From assembly GCA_024663395.1 (NCBI GenBank), contig JANFAH010000001.1, positions 1,798,001 through 1,862,000 on the forward strand: a stretch of DNA of 64,000 nucleotides, read 5' to 3'. The translations under genes and the position numbers were made by a program. Of the stretch, positions 12,921 through 21,521 are shown piece by piece. The stretch is from Pisolithus tinctorius (taxonomy: Eukaryota; Basidiomycota; Agaricomycetes; Boletales; Pisolithaceae). Numbering within the stretch: the first letter of the stretch is position 1; every line of letters starts with the position of its first letter. The notes under the pieces were generated by a model. The model was not told where the DNA came from. It searched no databases and saw nothing but the letters and a program-made list of their open reading frames with translations.

Positions 12921-14018
12921 TTATATTGTGACAGGGGGATAACCCAATATGGATAGGCCCGTCCATTTGTGGTGAGCTATCTATGATATGATGGATTTGC
13001 CCGCCTTATGCAGTGCCAAGGGTTTGTAATCCTGTGATGGACAGATCGGCCCGTCTTATGTTGTAACACCGGTTTTTGTTTTCCCTTATCTGCTGCCTGA
13101 GAATACCATGGATGAGCCCATCCTTATGTAGATCCCTTTGATCTCCCTTTCTGCTGCCTGAGAATGCCTTACACGGGCCGTCCTTATGTAGATAGCTTGG
13201 ATCTCCCTTTCTGCTGCCTAAGAATACCATACACGGACCCGTCCTTATGTTTTGACAGGGGTGCATCTGGCTAGATGGGCCCGTCCATTTGTTGTGACGA
13301 TATACATGATACTACTGAAGGCCCATCTTTATGTTTCGTCAGAGGTACATCTTACTGTGGATGGGCCCATCCATATGCTGTGACAATGTAAATAATACAA
13401 CTGAAGGGCCCATCTTTATGTTTCGACAGGGTACATCTTACTGGGGCTGGGCCCATCCATTTGTTGTGACGATATACATGATACTACTGAAGGGCCCATC
13501 CATATGTTGTGACAATATAAATAGTATTACTGAAGGGCCTGTCCATATGTTGTGACTCTATTAAATGATACTAGTGACGGGCCCGTCTTTATGTTTCGAC
13601 AGGGTACATCTTACTGGGGCCAGGCCTGCCCATATGTTGTGACGATATAAATAATACTACTGAAGGGCCCATCCATATGTTGTGATGCTATACATGAGAT
13701 TACTGATGGGCCTGTCTTTATGTTTCATCCGAAGTACATCTTACTATGGATGGGCCTGTCCATATGCTGTGACAATATAAGTAATACTACTGAAGGGCCC
13801 GTCCACATGTTGTGATGATATAAATAATACTATTGAAGGGCCCGTCCATATGTTGTGACTCTATTAAATGATATTAGTGACGGGCCTGCCTTTATGTTTC
13901 GACAGGGTACATCTTACTGGGGCCGGGCCTGCCCATATGTTGTGACGATATAAATAATACTACTGAAGGGCCCGTCCATATGTTGTGATGCTATACATGA
14001 GATTACTGACGGGCCTGT
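12921..14018. repeat. GGGCCCGTC minisatellite, 43-bp units, left part
   Basis: Tandem units of about 43 bp begin with GGGCCCGTC. Two main variants are intermingled: one continues CATATGTTGTGAC then ATATAAATAATACTACTGA, the other continues TTTATGTTTCGACAGG then TACATCTTACTG. Units are cleanest from about 13,250. The array stops at 14,018, where a Gypsy element is inserted, and resumes at 28,616. The intact array was therefore about 2 kb. Confidence 0.85.
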
Positions 14019-14346
14019 TGTAGGAGAAGTCCAAGTAGCTGTATAATATGAGCTAGATGGCTTAGATAACAACAATAAAAAATGAAGGGAACGAATTGCT
14101 CGTCCCAAGGGATTCTGGACTGTCGAGTCTAGAAGGTGAGACCTGGCACTTTGTAGCAGTAGTGGTTCGTGACGTGCGTGGCATGGTCTGTGGAATAGTA
14201 CTGGCGATGCGAGCGGTGTGAGCGGTATACATAGTTCGTGCGTGGCGGAATGGGAGATGTGCGGTGTAGACAAAGTGTAAAGGAAACTCGTGGTGACCTT
14301 CCGAGTGCCAAAAGGTATCATTCTGTACCTAAGTACAGGGCTTTAT

Positions 14347-14638
14347 TGTCAAGAATGCAATCCGGAGTTATGGTAGTGTCTCGGAGTTTCGCCCAGAGGG
14401 CTCGGAATTGTTCCCCAACCCTCGGAATTAAATTCCGATGTCAATGCGCTTACTAATTACGGTACTATAAATTTTCCGCACCATTCTTTTCCACCTCAGT
14501 GACTACTTTGTACACTGAGGTGAGTATAGCTAGATTCCCGCTCGTTTACTTGGTACTGATGTAGTGTAGAAACTCATACCTTCATTAGGTACTAATATAG
14601 TGACTACTTCATACACTGAGAAACTCATACCTTCATTA
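14347..14638. mobile_element. 292-bp insertion inside the 3' LTR, type unknown
   Basis: It is absent from the partner LTR, where GGGCTTTATAGTC is continuous near 28,282-28,295. It is flanked by TTTAT at 14,342-14,346 and 14,639-14,643, consistent with a 5-bp target duplication. I see no terminal inverted repeats. It contains a partial internal duplication (ACTCATACCTTCATTA occurs twice). It could be a small solo LTR or a MITE. Confidence 0.6.
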
Positions 14639-14709
14639 TTTATAGTCCAGACAAACCCGGAACCTAAGTAAGACAGGGTACAGTAAGGGAAAGCCGCGCA
14701 ACAGTGCGT

Positions 14710-15054
14710 TGTAGGAAAAGGATTTAGGAGGATGAGTGAGGGGAATGATGAGATCTGAGGGGAATGAGTAGGCCAAAAGGGGCTTCTATAGCCTAGCAAG
14801 ATCCTGGTAGTCATCTGAAGGCTTCTGAGGCTGTCTGGGTGCAGGGAAACGACCTGCTCGAACTCGTCTCTCGTCTCGGGGTAACTCGTCTATTGGTTAA
14901 AAAAAGCTAACTACATCAAATGCTAGGTAGGGCTGACTAAGCAGCCAAAATGCGAAATTCTAAGTACCACTAGCAGAAAAACACCTAGAATCAAAACTAA
15001 ATAAAATGAACAAAATAAAACAATTCCCCTAGTAGGGAAATTACATTCCCTACA
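14710..15054 (-). repeat. 3' LTR of gag-only element copy 1
   Basis: This 345-bp LTR reads TGTAGGAAAAGG...TTCCCTACA on the plus strand. On the element strand it begins with a near-perfect hairpin, TGTAGGGAA-TGTAA-TTTCCC. Its U3 side matches the partner LTR closely. About 100 bp at the U5 side (14,710-14,810) match poorly and instead resemble the 5' LTR of copy 2 (32,511-32,858). Confidence 0.85.
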
Positions 15055-15379
15055 TCCCAGGGGTACTTGAGATATTGACTGTCCCCAGTCAACCCGAAGG
15101 CGGCCCGACTATGCAAGAATCCAAAGTCACGAGGGAGGGGGCAAAACAACAACTCATCGACGAAAAACAGGTGCTCAGAATGCCGTGATACGAGACATGA
15201 CGACACAAGGGAATGCAGCGAGTACCTTGCAAAATGAGAGGAGAGAATCCGCGCGCGCGATCCTGAGATATCCACAAATCTGCCTAAAGGTATCCTCATC
15301 CACCAAAAACCAAATGTAGCCACGAGTTCTGCAGCGACGACGACAGAAAAGCTACCATTCTGAAGCTGTCGAATAGTAG

Positions 15380-16700
15380 CATCAGGATCCCGAAAAGCGA
15401 GAGATCCGGTTGAGAAATGAGTGAGATAATCAAAGAGTCGTCTGAAAGTGTCTCTAACCACAAAAATGGGCATATCTCGACGACGGCGGTAGCGAGCATG
15501 ATGTATGATATACCGTCAGAAAGCCCTCGACGAGTAGTACCAAGTCCCTGAAAAGCGAGAGGTCCGGCGGTGAAATGGGCGAGTTATCATGCATACAGCG
15601 TTGTTGACTGAAAAGGGGAACACTGCAGACCAACGACGGACGCTCGGGATGCGGCGAAACTGCCAGTAACGATGGAGGGGAATGTAGCGAACATGCTGAA
15701 AAAGAGACGGAGGGAATCCGTCTACGCGGGCCTGAGATATTCGCAAAGATGTCCGAAAGTGCCTCTAACCACGAAAACGACCATATCTCGATGATGTCTG
15801 CGCGGAATTTGACAAAAGAGGCGTCCCCGGAAAGGGCTACGCGAGGGGAATGGACTGCCAGAAAAGCGAGAGGAACGGTGCCCGAGTGCGCGAGATACGA
15901 CGAGAGGACCTCAAAGGCAGGGAGAAGGGGTCGACTTGCACAACAACGGCTGGGACGATCAACACGAAGTTCCGGGAGGCAGTAGAGGATCTCCGGACGA
16001 ACAGGGAGAATGCAGAAATACGCAGATTGGACCACCCGATTCTGAGTTACATGCCAAACCGTCCCGAAACCCTCTGGATATGAAAATGCTGATATCTCGA
16101 CAACGGTTGCTCGGAATTTTACAAAGCAGGTGTCCCCAGGAAGGGTTCGGCGAGAGGGACGAAAGACCCGAAAAGCGAGAGGAACGGCACAGAACTGCGC
16201 CAGCTACTGCGGCAAGACCTCGAGGTGACCTTCTCACAAAAACGCGAATACCTCTGAAACCGGTGCGCGCGCCAAAACATTCTTGGTACCCCTGGAAAGG
16301 TCTCGTCGAGTAGTACCGGTATGCCAAAAAGCGAGAGACGCGGCGCAAATTTGCGCGAGTTACGGCCAGAAGACCTCATGCGCCAAAAAATGCGGAATAA
16401 CTCCGGAACCACGGAGCGCGCTGGAACATTCTTGGGCTCTCTGGAAAGCTCTGGTCGAGTAGTACCAGTCCGCGGAAAAGCGAGAGGCGCGACGCGGAAA
16501 CGAGCGAGATACGACTACAGGACCCTGAGAATGGACCTATCCACAAAAACGCAAATATCTCCTTAACGGCTGGGCGTATGCAAGTGATCTTGGTACCAAC
16601 AGAGAGCTAACGTCGAGTAGTACGAGCCTGCAAAAAAGCGAGAGGCGCAGCGCAAAAACGAGCGAGATACGCGCTGGATACGTGCTCAGTACGAGGTAGG
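15380..16700 (-). repeat. Diverged ~155-bp tandem repeats in the 3' half of the gag-only element
   Basis: On the plus strand the core AAAAGCGAGAG recurs near 15,394, 15,551, 15,862, 16,171, 16,327, 16,475 and 16,633. The spacings are 157, 311, 309, 156, 148 and 158, all close to multiples of 155 bp. Each core is followed within about 40 bp by GCGAGATACGAC-like sequence. No long ORF is conserved through the repeats. Copy 2 has the same pattern at 42,800-44,000, so it belongs to the element. Its role is unknown. Confidence 0.7.
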
Positions 16701-17020
16701 TAGTATTCTCCTTGACGAACGACGAGCGGTGTCGACGGTGGCCTCGTCGACAGCGTGCCCTGCCGGAACTGTATCTGCTGTATGTGAGGTGTTGTGTAGA
16801 GCGCGGGAAGGTGCTAGGTGCGATGCGAAATGGCATTCTGCGGGGAACTCGAGCCTGGGGAGTAAAAGACAAAACGAAAGAAAGGAAAAGCTAAAAGTCT
16901 CTAATGTACCGAAAACTCAGCATAACGATGTAGGTAAATCCATAAGAGATACTATAAGATCCATAAGCAAAAGAAGTATATAAAAAAAACAACATAACGG
17001 AATTCGTGCGACACGCAGCA

Positions 17021-18448
17021 TCAACGCGCTCTTCGAGAGCGCAGGGGCGTGCGACTGCGGCTGCGCGACCGCTTCGGCTTGGAACGGACGTATGAATCCG
17101 CCTTCCTCGAATGTGAACAAGAGCACAAGCGTGAGGATGATGACGATGACAAGGAAGAAGGGGGTGAGCCACTAGTCGAATATGAACACGAGCGCCTTCG
17201 AGCGTGACGCTGCTTCAAGCTGCGGGAATACGACTGGACCGGTATGAATTCATCTTTCAAATGTATGTACGAACCCTTTCGAGTCTGCGAGCGTGAATGT
17301 GAATGATGACGCGAGGGCGATTCACCCTGGGTATGTGGCTGCGCGTGTGGTGAGCTACAAGAGCGCTCAGCTGACGAGCGACGAGACTGAATGGCTGGTG
17401 GTTCAGGTACCACTGGCTTGGGCTGGAGAGTAGGTAGGGACCGAGTAGACACGATGCTCATTCGAGCGGGTACATGCGATGGTGTGTCAAACATGCTTCG
17501 AGAGGGTGCGGCTGTGGGTGAAAGCGAGCGAGCAGGCGATGGGCCTGTACGAGCCTCGAGCTGGCTTGTCAGCAAAGACCAGTTGTCGAGACGGTCTCGC
17601 AGAGTCCGTCCGGCAACTTCGCGCGGGATTTCCAGTCCTGTAGGTAGAACAACACGGCCGTTTACGAGTAGACACTTTCCCGAAGCTAAATATGACTTGA
17701 ACGAATGGCAACCTGCCCGAATATGGCCCGAAAGTCCGCAGAAGAAGCAGAACGAGTACGAACGGTGGGGAGAGTGACTGTCTGAGGCACGTGATGGCTG
17801 TGCGCGTGAACTGTCGACCTTGCTGCTCTTCCAGAGGCCGCCGCTCGACCTCAGGACCTCTTTAGCTGTAGACATTAGACTGAGCACAGAATACTCTGAT
17901 GCATCGTGGTGTTCGAGCACCTCTCGCCTGAACTCTGGAGGGAACCCATACTTGAACATACTGGCCAGGTGGGGCAACGGACCCAGTAGGTTCTCAAGAG
18001 ATAACGAAATTCGACGGAAATTGCGATAATATTGCCCTAGGGATGACATTGAGACAACATCTGAACTCGCAAATCCAACCTTTAGGCTGGCAAGCTCGGC
18101 GGCATGACTTCGACTTGTTTCGTCCAATTCCGGGTACTGCTGAGTGATTTCTGAGGTAAAACGAGCCCAATCTCCTTTGCTACTACTGACGAAGTGGGAC
18201 CAGAGGTCTGCCGACTCGAAAGGCGCATACTTGAGAGCAAATCTGATTCGCTCGGGTCCGTCTGAGAGGCCGAATCCATCACAGAAGTCGATTATGTCAT
18301 CAAAATAGCTTCGAAGGTCCTCGGGGCGCCCAGAGAAGCTCGGTGCTTCGGGCGAGCCTCGGCACGGAATTTTGAGGCCGAGCATGATGTCAGGGGGGAA
18401 TACGAGTGCGAGTGCTTGATAAGTGAGTGCGCGCGAGTGGGAAAACAC
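17021..18448 (-). CDS. gag: Gag of the gag-only LTR element, with zinc knuckle and Arg/Ser-rich tail
   Basis: This is a structural capsid protein of an LTR retrotransposon, 475 residues. The N-terminal two thirds is a retrotransposon-gag-like helical domain (SFSGRPEDLRSYFDDII, GDWARFTSEITQQYPELDE). One CCHC knuckle follows (CFFCGLSGHIRAGC, about residues 236-249; C-x2-C-x4-H-x4-C). The last 150 residues are rich in Ser, Arg and Pro and end in SRSRSRTPLRSRRAR. The long start (MFSHSRALTYQ) is supported because copy 2 has the same upstream residues; an internal Met (MLGLKIPC) is the alternative. No protease or polymerase follows. Confidence 0.88.
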   Translation of the reverse strand: MFSHSRALTYQALALVFPPDIMLGLKIPCRGSPEAPSFSGRPEDLRSYFDDIIDFCDGFGLSDGPERIRFALKYAPFESADLWSHFVSSSKGDWARFTSEITQQYPELDETSRSHAAELASLKVGFASSDVVSMSSLGQYYRNFRRISLSLENLLGPLPHLASMFKYGFPPEFRREVLEHHDASEYSVLSLMSTAKEVLRSSGGLWKSSKVDSSRAQPSRASDSHSPHRSYSFCFFCGLSGHIRAGCHSFKSYLASGKCLLVNGRVVLPTGLEIPREVAGRTLRDRLDNWSLLTSQLEARTGPSPARSLSPTAAPSRSMFDTPSHVPARMSIVSTRSLPTLQPKPVVPEPPAIQSRRSSAERSCSSPHAQPHTQGESPSRHHSHSRSQTRKGSYIHLKDEFIPVQSYSRSLKQRHARRRSCSYSTSGSPPSSLSSSSSSRLCSCSHSRKADSYVRSKPKRSRSRSRTPLRSRRAR

Positions 18449-18590
18449 AAAAATGCGAGTGAAGTGACTGTGAAAATGAGACTGAAGGGCAAATTCTGCT
18501 AAACCGAGCCTGAAAATTGCGAAAATGAAGCTGGAGACTGCAAAATAAAATCTGGGAAGGGTTGGATGGGTGCCAGGCTAAGACAGAAGC

Positions 18591-18608
18591 CCCTCGCGGT
18601 GGGCTCCA
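18591..18608 (-). other. Primer-binding site, gag-only element copy 1
   Basis: On the element strand, two bases after the 5' LTR (tip CCTACA), the sequence is TGGAGCCCACCGCGAGGG. It begins with TGG, as expected for pairing with a tRNA CCA end. The same 18 bases occur at 27,941-27,958 and 32,861-32,878. I do not assign the tRNA species. Confidence 0.85.
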
Positions 18609-18610
18609 GT

Positions 18611-18962
18611 TGTAGGAAATTTGACTTAAAGAGGAGGTTGAGAGAACGATGAGATCTGAGGGGAGAGAGTAAGCCAAAAAGGGGCTTCTATAGCCTGGGA
18701 CTGTATCCTGGTAGTCGTCTGAAGGCTTCTGAGGCTGTCTTGGTGCAGGGAACGACCTGCTCGATTTCGTCTCTTGTCTGTGGTAACTCGTCTATTGTTT
18801 TTTTTAAAAAAAACTAACTACATCCAGTACTAGGTAGTGCTGACTAAGCGACCAAAATGCGAAATTCTAAGTACCACTAGCAGAAAAAACTCCTAGAATC
18901 AAAACTAAATAAAATGAACAAAATAAAACAATTCCCCCAGTAGGGAAATTACATTCCCTACA
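18611..18962 (-). repeat. 5' LTR of gag-only element copy 1
   Basis: This 352-bp LTR has tips TGTAGGAAATTT and CATTCCCTACA on the plus strand. It is followed outward by the target duplication GCGT at 18,963-18,966 and inward by the primer-binding site. Confidence 0.88.
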
Positions 18963-19227
18963 GCGTACACAGAAGACAGGCCAAAACAGAGGCCAAGGGT
19001 ATACTACAAGCTCCAAAGGAACAGAGACTGTGACAAGAGAAAGAGTCCAAGGAAAAACAACAACTGGAGCACAGTGGCCACAGGTATAGCATTGCGTGAG
19101 AGGGAGCGAGGGCGTGGGAAGGTAGCACGTGAACAACAGTGAACACGAAAGGGGAGCGGATGTAACAGTAGTCACAGAATGGTTAATGATAGGGGCTTAC
19201 GCATCCAGGGAATGCAGATTCCTCACA

Positions 19228-19267
19228 CCTGCAGGGGACTTAGATGCTGACCATCCCCGGTCAGCCA
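19228..19267 (-). other. 3' hairpin and polypurine region next to the Gypsy 3' LTR
   Basis: On the element strand the sequence just before the 3' LTR contains a small hairpin (TGACCGGGGATGGTCA) followed by AAGTCCCCTGCAGG. The gag-only element has a counterpart before its own 3' LTR (44,268-44,305: TGACTGGGGACAGTCA, then AAGTACCCCTGGGA). A second copy lies in the Gypsy interior at 21,342-21,383. It probably marks plus-strand priming or another cis signal (inference). Confidence 0.6.
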
Positions 19268-19539
19268 TGTGGCATGGAGGACATAAATAGCTTGCCGCGT
19301 GGTGATGGCAACAGTGTGGTACCGAGGGTTCGAGAACACTGGCGAGTTCCGCGTAGAAGTGAAGGAAGCATAGAGCTGAGGGACGTGAGAAGGCCATTGA
19401 ATACCACATATAGGCATCTGGACTGATGACATAAGCGCCTCATGGCCGCTAAGTATATAATTGTTAGTGCGCGGCTCAAACCTTCACATCAATTTGATTC
19501 TTTCCCCCCCCTCCATCCTTTGCATCTAATACTCTCACC

Positions 19540-20641
19540 ATGTCTGCCAACCATGCCCCCCATCTGTCCCAGCTCGTATGTGCAGCCACCCCCGACCCGA
19601 TCAAAGCGGAGAAGACTGCGTTAAAGGTGAAGTTCGTCATTGCCTCCACAGCTCTGGTCGCTGAGGTGAGGTGCCTCCCAGATGACAAGGAGGAGCTTTG
19701 GGAGGAGAAGGTCATGTGGATGCGCCAATGGGAGGAGAGAACAGTAAGTGGGCAAGCCGTCTGAGACCTGCGGTATTGACTGTCTTCTAGGGGGAGGTAT
19801 ACCCCATCGTCGAGCGCGGGCAAGAGCTGGGCATCGACACCAAGATAGATGCAGCGGATGGACCCGCTATCACAGAGGCCGATGAGGCCTACGAGAGGTG
19901 GGTGGCTGAGGAGATTTCACACAGAAAGGCTGACGAGGACGTGCGGATGGGCGAGGAGGCTGTGCAGGCTGTCGGCGAGCAAGGTGCGAGTGTTGCGGTG
20001 CCGGTGGTGACAGAGAAGATGTTGCATGTCGAGGTTGTAGCCTGGCCAGTTCGAAAGGTGAGTGCGCGGGTTGTACAGTGGTGCGATAACGGCTGACACC
20101 GGAGTCTCAAGCGATCGTGGCAGACTATTGCTGAAAGCGAGGACGAGGACGAGCCGAAGATCAACATCCCACCCAGTTCGATTCTCCACAAGGTGCCCTG
20201 TGCACATTGTCTGGTCAGGAACGCTGCATGCACAGGTCCCACCAGCCGCACATGCAATGGCTGCGCACAGATGAAGCAAAGGTGCGAGAAGTCGACGAAG
20301 GCCGCGGGGAAGAGAGCGCAGGCGGGCACATCACTCGGTAAGTAGTGTTTTCATCTTGGGAGGTGTGGAACTAATGGTCCACAGCCCAAGCTTCGAAGAC
20401 CACGAAGGCCGGCCCTTCCAAGAGGACCATTGACGACGAGGTGGAAGTGGTCGAGAGCCATGCACACATGAAGGGGAAGGCACCTGCACGCAGCCAGCTC
20501 GATGCCAGGGTCGCAGCTGACCTCTCACAGTCGCTGAGGCTGCTTCGTGCCGAGGCCGCAGAGTCGCAGGCCACATACCTTCACCTGCAGGTGCGCGTCG
20601 ATCAACTCGCCGAAGCTCTGGAGAAGATTGGGGTAGAGTAG
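19540..20641 (+). CDS. Intact Zn2Cys6-like coiled-coil protein, antisense inside the Gypsy element
   Basis: Four exons read cleanly: 19,540-19,743 (MSANHAPHLSQL), 19,791 to about 20,058, about 20,109 to about 20,339, and about 20,386-20,641. The three introns have GT..AG ends and about 45-55 bp. A cysteine cluster PCAHCLVRNAAC...TCNGCAQMKQRC near 20,207-20,285 has C-x2-C-x6-C-x7-C-x2-C-x6-C spacing, the pattern of a fungal binuclear zinc cluster. The C-terminus (LRLLRAEAAE...LAEALEKIGVE) is coiled-coil-like. DNA binding is possible but unproven. It lies opposite to pol, between two copies of the Gypsy 3' hairpin. The gene at 10,766-12,492 has the same layout. No premature stop was seen. Confidence 0.75.
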
Positions 20642-21383
20642 GAATGATTGTATCTAGTTCAGATTCATTGCATTGTCCTATCCGCATGTCAGCATGCATC
20701 GCGCTGAATATACCGCTTTTCTTGCTTCTGTGTGAAGTTGTGAATGACCCAAAGTGGTTGAAGATGTTCCACGGGATAGTGCGGCCACAGTAGGATATGA
20801 TGCATGGGGTACCACCCGACTTGGCTTCTTCATGTGACTTTCGACTTCTCTCAATGGTAAGTCCTTGTGAAACGATCTTGATGGTAGGATGTGACAGATT
20901 CTTGAAGAGGAGGCGAAGGGGTTGTTTATTGGGTAGCTGGGATGGTCTTTGTGTATCAATTGCAAGGAGATGGAAGGCGAGTTGAAAGAAAAATAGATCA
21001 AGGGGTGCACGCTGACTGCACGATCGAAGAAGAAATGCGCGGGGAGGTTGTGAGGATCCACGGTATAGGGTGGCCAAGGATGGCATCAGTGAGACTAGTA
21101 AGAGAGATAGGAGAGACATTGTTTTGGCTATATACTTATTTGGTGTTTTGTTATTTTTCTGGACGGTTTTGGACTTTTTGTAAGCGGTTTGTATGTTTTT
21201 TGAGCGAGGACTAGCTATCAGTAGAATCACTGGACGAGACCCAGGGTGGAATAGAGGTCTCCAGACAAAACCCGGGGTAAAACAGATAAAAGGAAACGAA
21301 CTATGTCTGATATCGGGTGGATCAAGTGGTATGCTGGTCACCCCTGCAGGGGACTTTGAACGCTGACTGTCCCCAGTCAGCAT
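20642..21383. other. Non-coding end of the captured block, with second copy of the 3' hairpin
   Basis: From 20,642 to 21,341 I see no convincing gene; the long minus-strand reading frame here looks like a chance opening. At 21,342-21,383 (plus strand CCCTGCAGGGGACTTTGAAC then GCTGACTGTCCCCAGTCAGC) the hairpin/polypurine unit found at 19,228-19,267 recurs in the same orientation. The antisense gene is therefore bracketed by direct copies. Confidence 0.55.
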
Positions 21384-21521
21384 GGGAGAAGGAACGAGTG
21401 TAGTAGAAGAAGCTGCGGGGAGGCGGGCGAGGCCGCGGAAAGAGGTATGGGTATTGTGGGAGAAGAGGGTATGGGGGAATAGCGTGATGGACAAACTGTG
21501 GATACTGGAAAGGACAGATAG

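Larger units (their letters stand above)
14710..18962 (-). mobile_element. Gag-only LTR retrotransposon, copy 1
   Basis: LTRs are at 14,710-15,054 and 18,611-18,962 (tips TGTAGG/CCTACA). A perfect 4-bp target duplication GCGT lies at 14,706-14,709 and 18,963-18,966. The interior holds one long gag ORF (17,021-18,448) and a 3' region of diverged repeats, with no protease, RT, RNase H or integrase. The primer-binding site at 18,591-18,608 matches that of the host Gypsy. The element is therefore non-autonomous, of the kind that uses polymerase supplied in trans (inference). Confidence 0.9.
14019..19227 (-). repeat. 3' LTR of the Gypsy element, interrupted twice
   Basis: LTR sequence occupies 14,019-14,346, 14,639-14,709 and 18,963-19,227. 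The outer tips are TGTAGGAG (left) and CCTCACA (right). The breaks are a 292-bp insert (14,347-14,638) and the gag-only element (14,710-18,962). Removing both inserts and their duplicated target sites gives about 655-660 bp collinear with the 5' LTR at 27,961-28,615. Confidence 0.88.

Noticed and set aside
12921..14018. CRISPR-like array
   Set aside because: Repeat units are contiguous minisatellite copies without unique spacers, and the genome is eukaryotic.
15454..16872. Several open frames of 80-190 residues on both strands
   Set aside because: They follow the 155-bp repeats of the gag-only element, share no protein motif and differ between the two copies.
20331..21494. 387-residue open frame on the minus strand
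   Set aside because: No domain, low-complexity and biased composition. It overlaps the last exon of the well-supported plus-strand gene and the second 3' hairpin; judged a chance frame.
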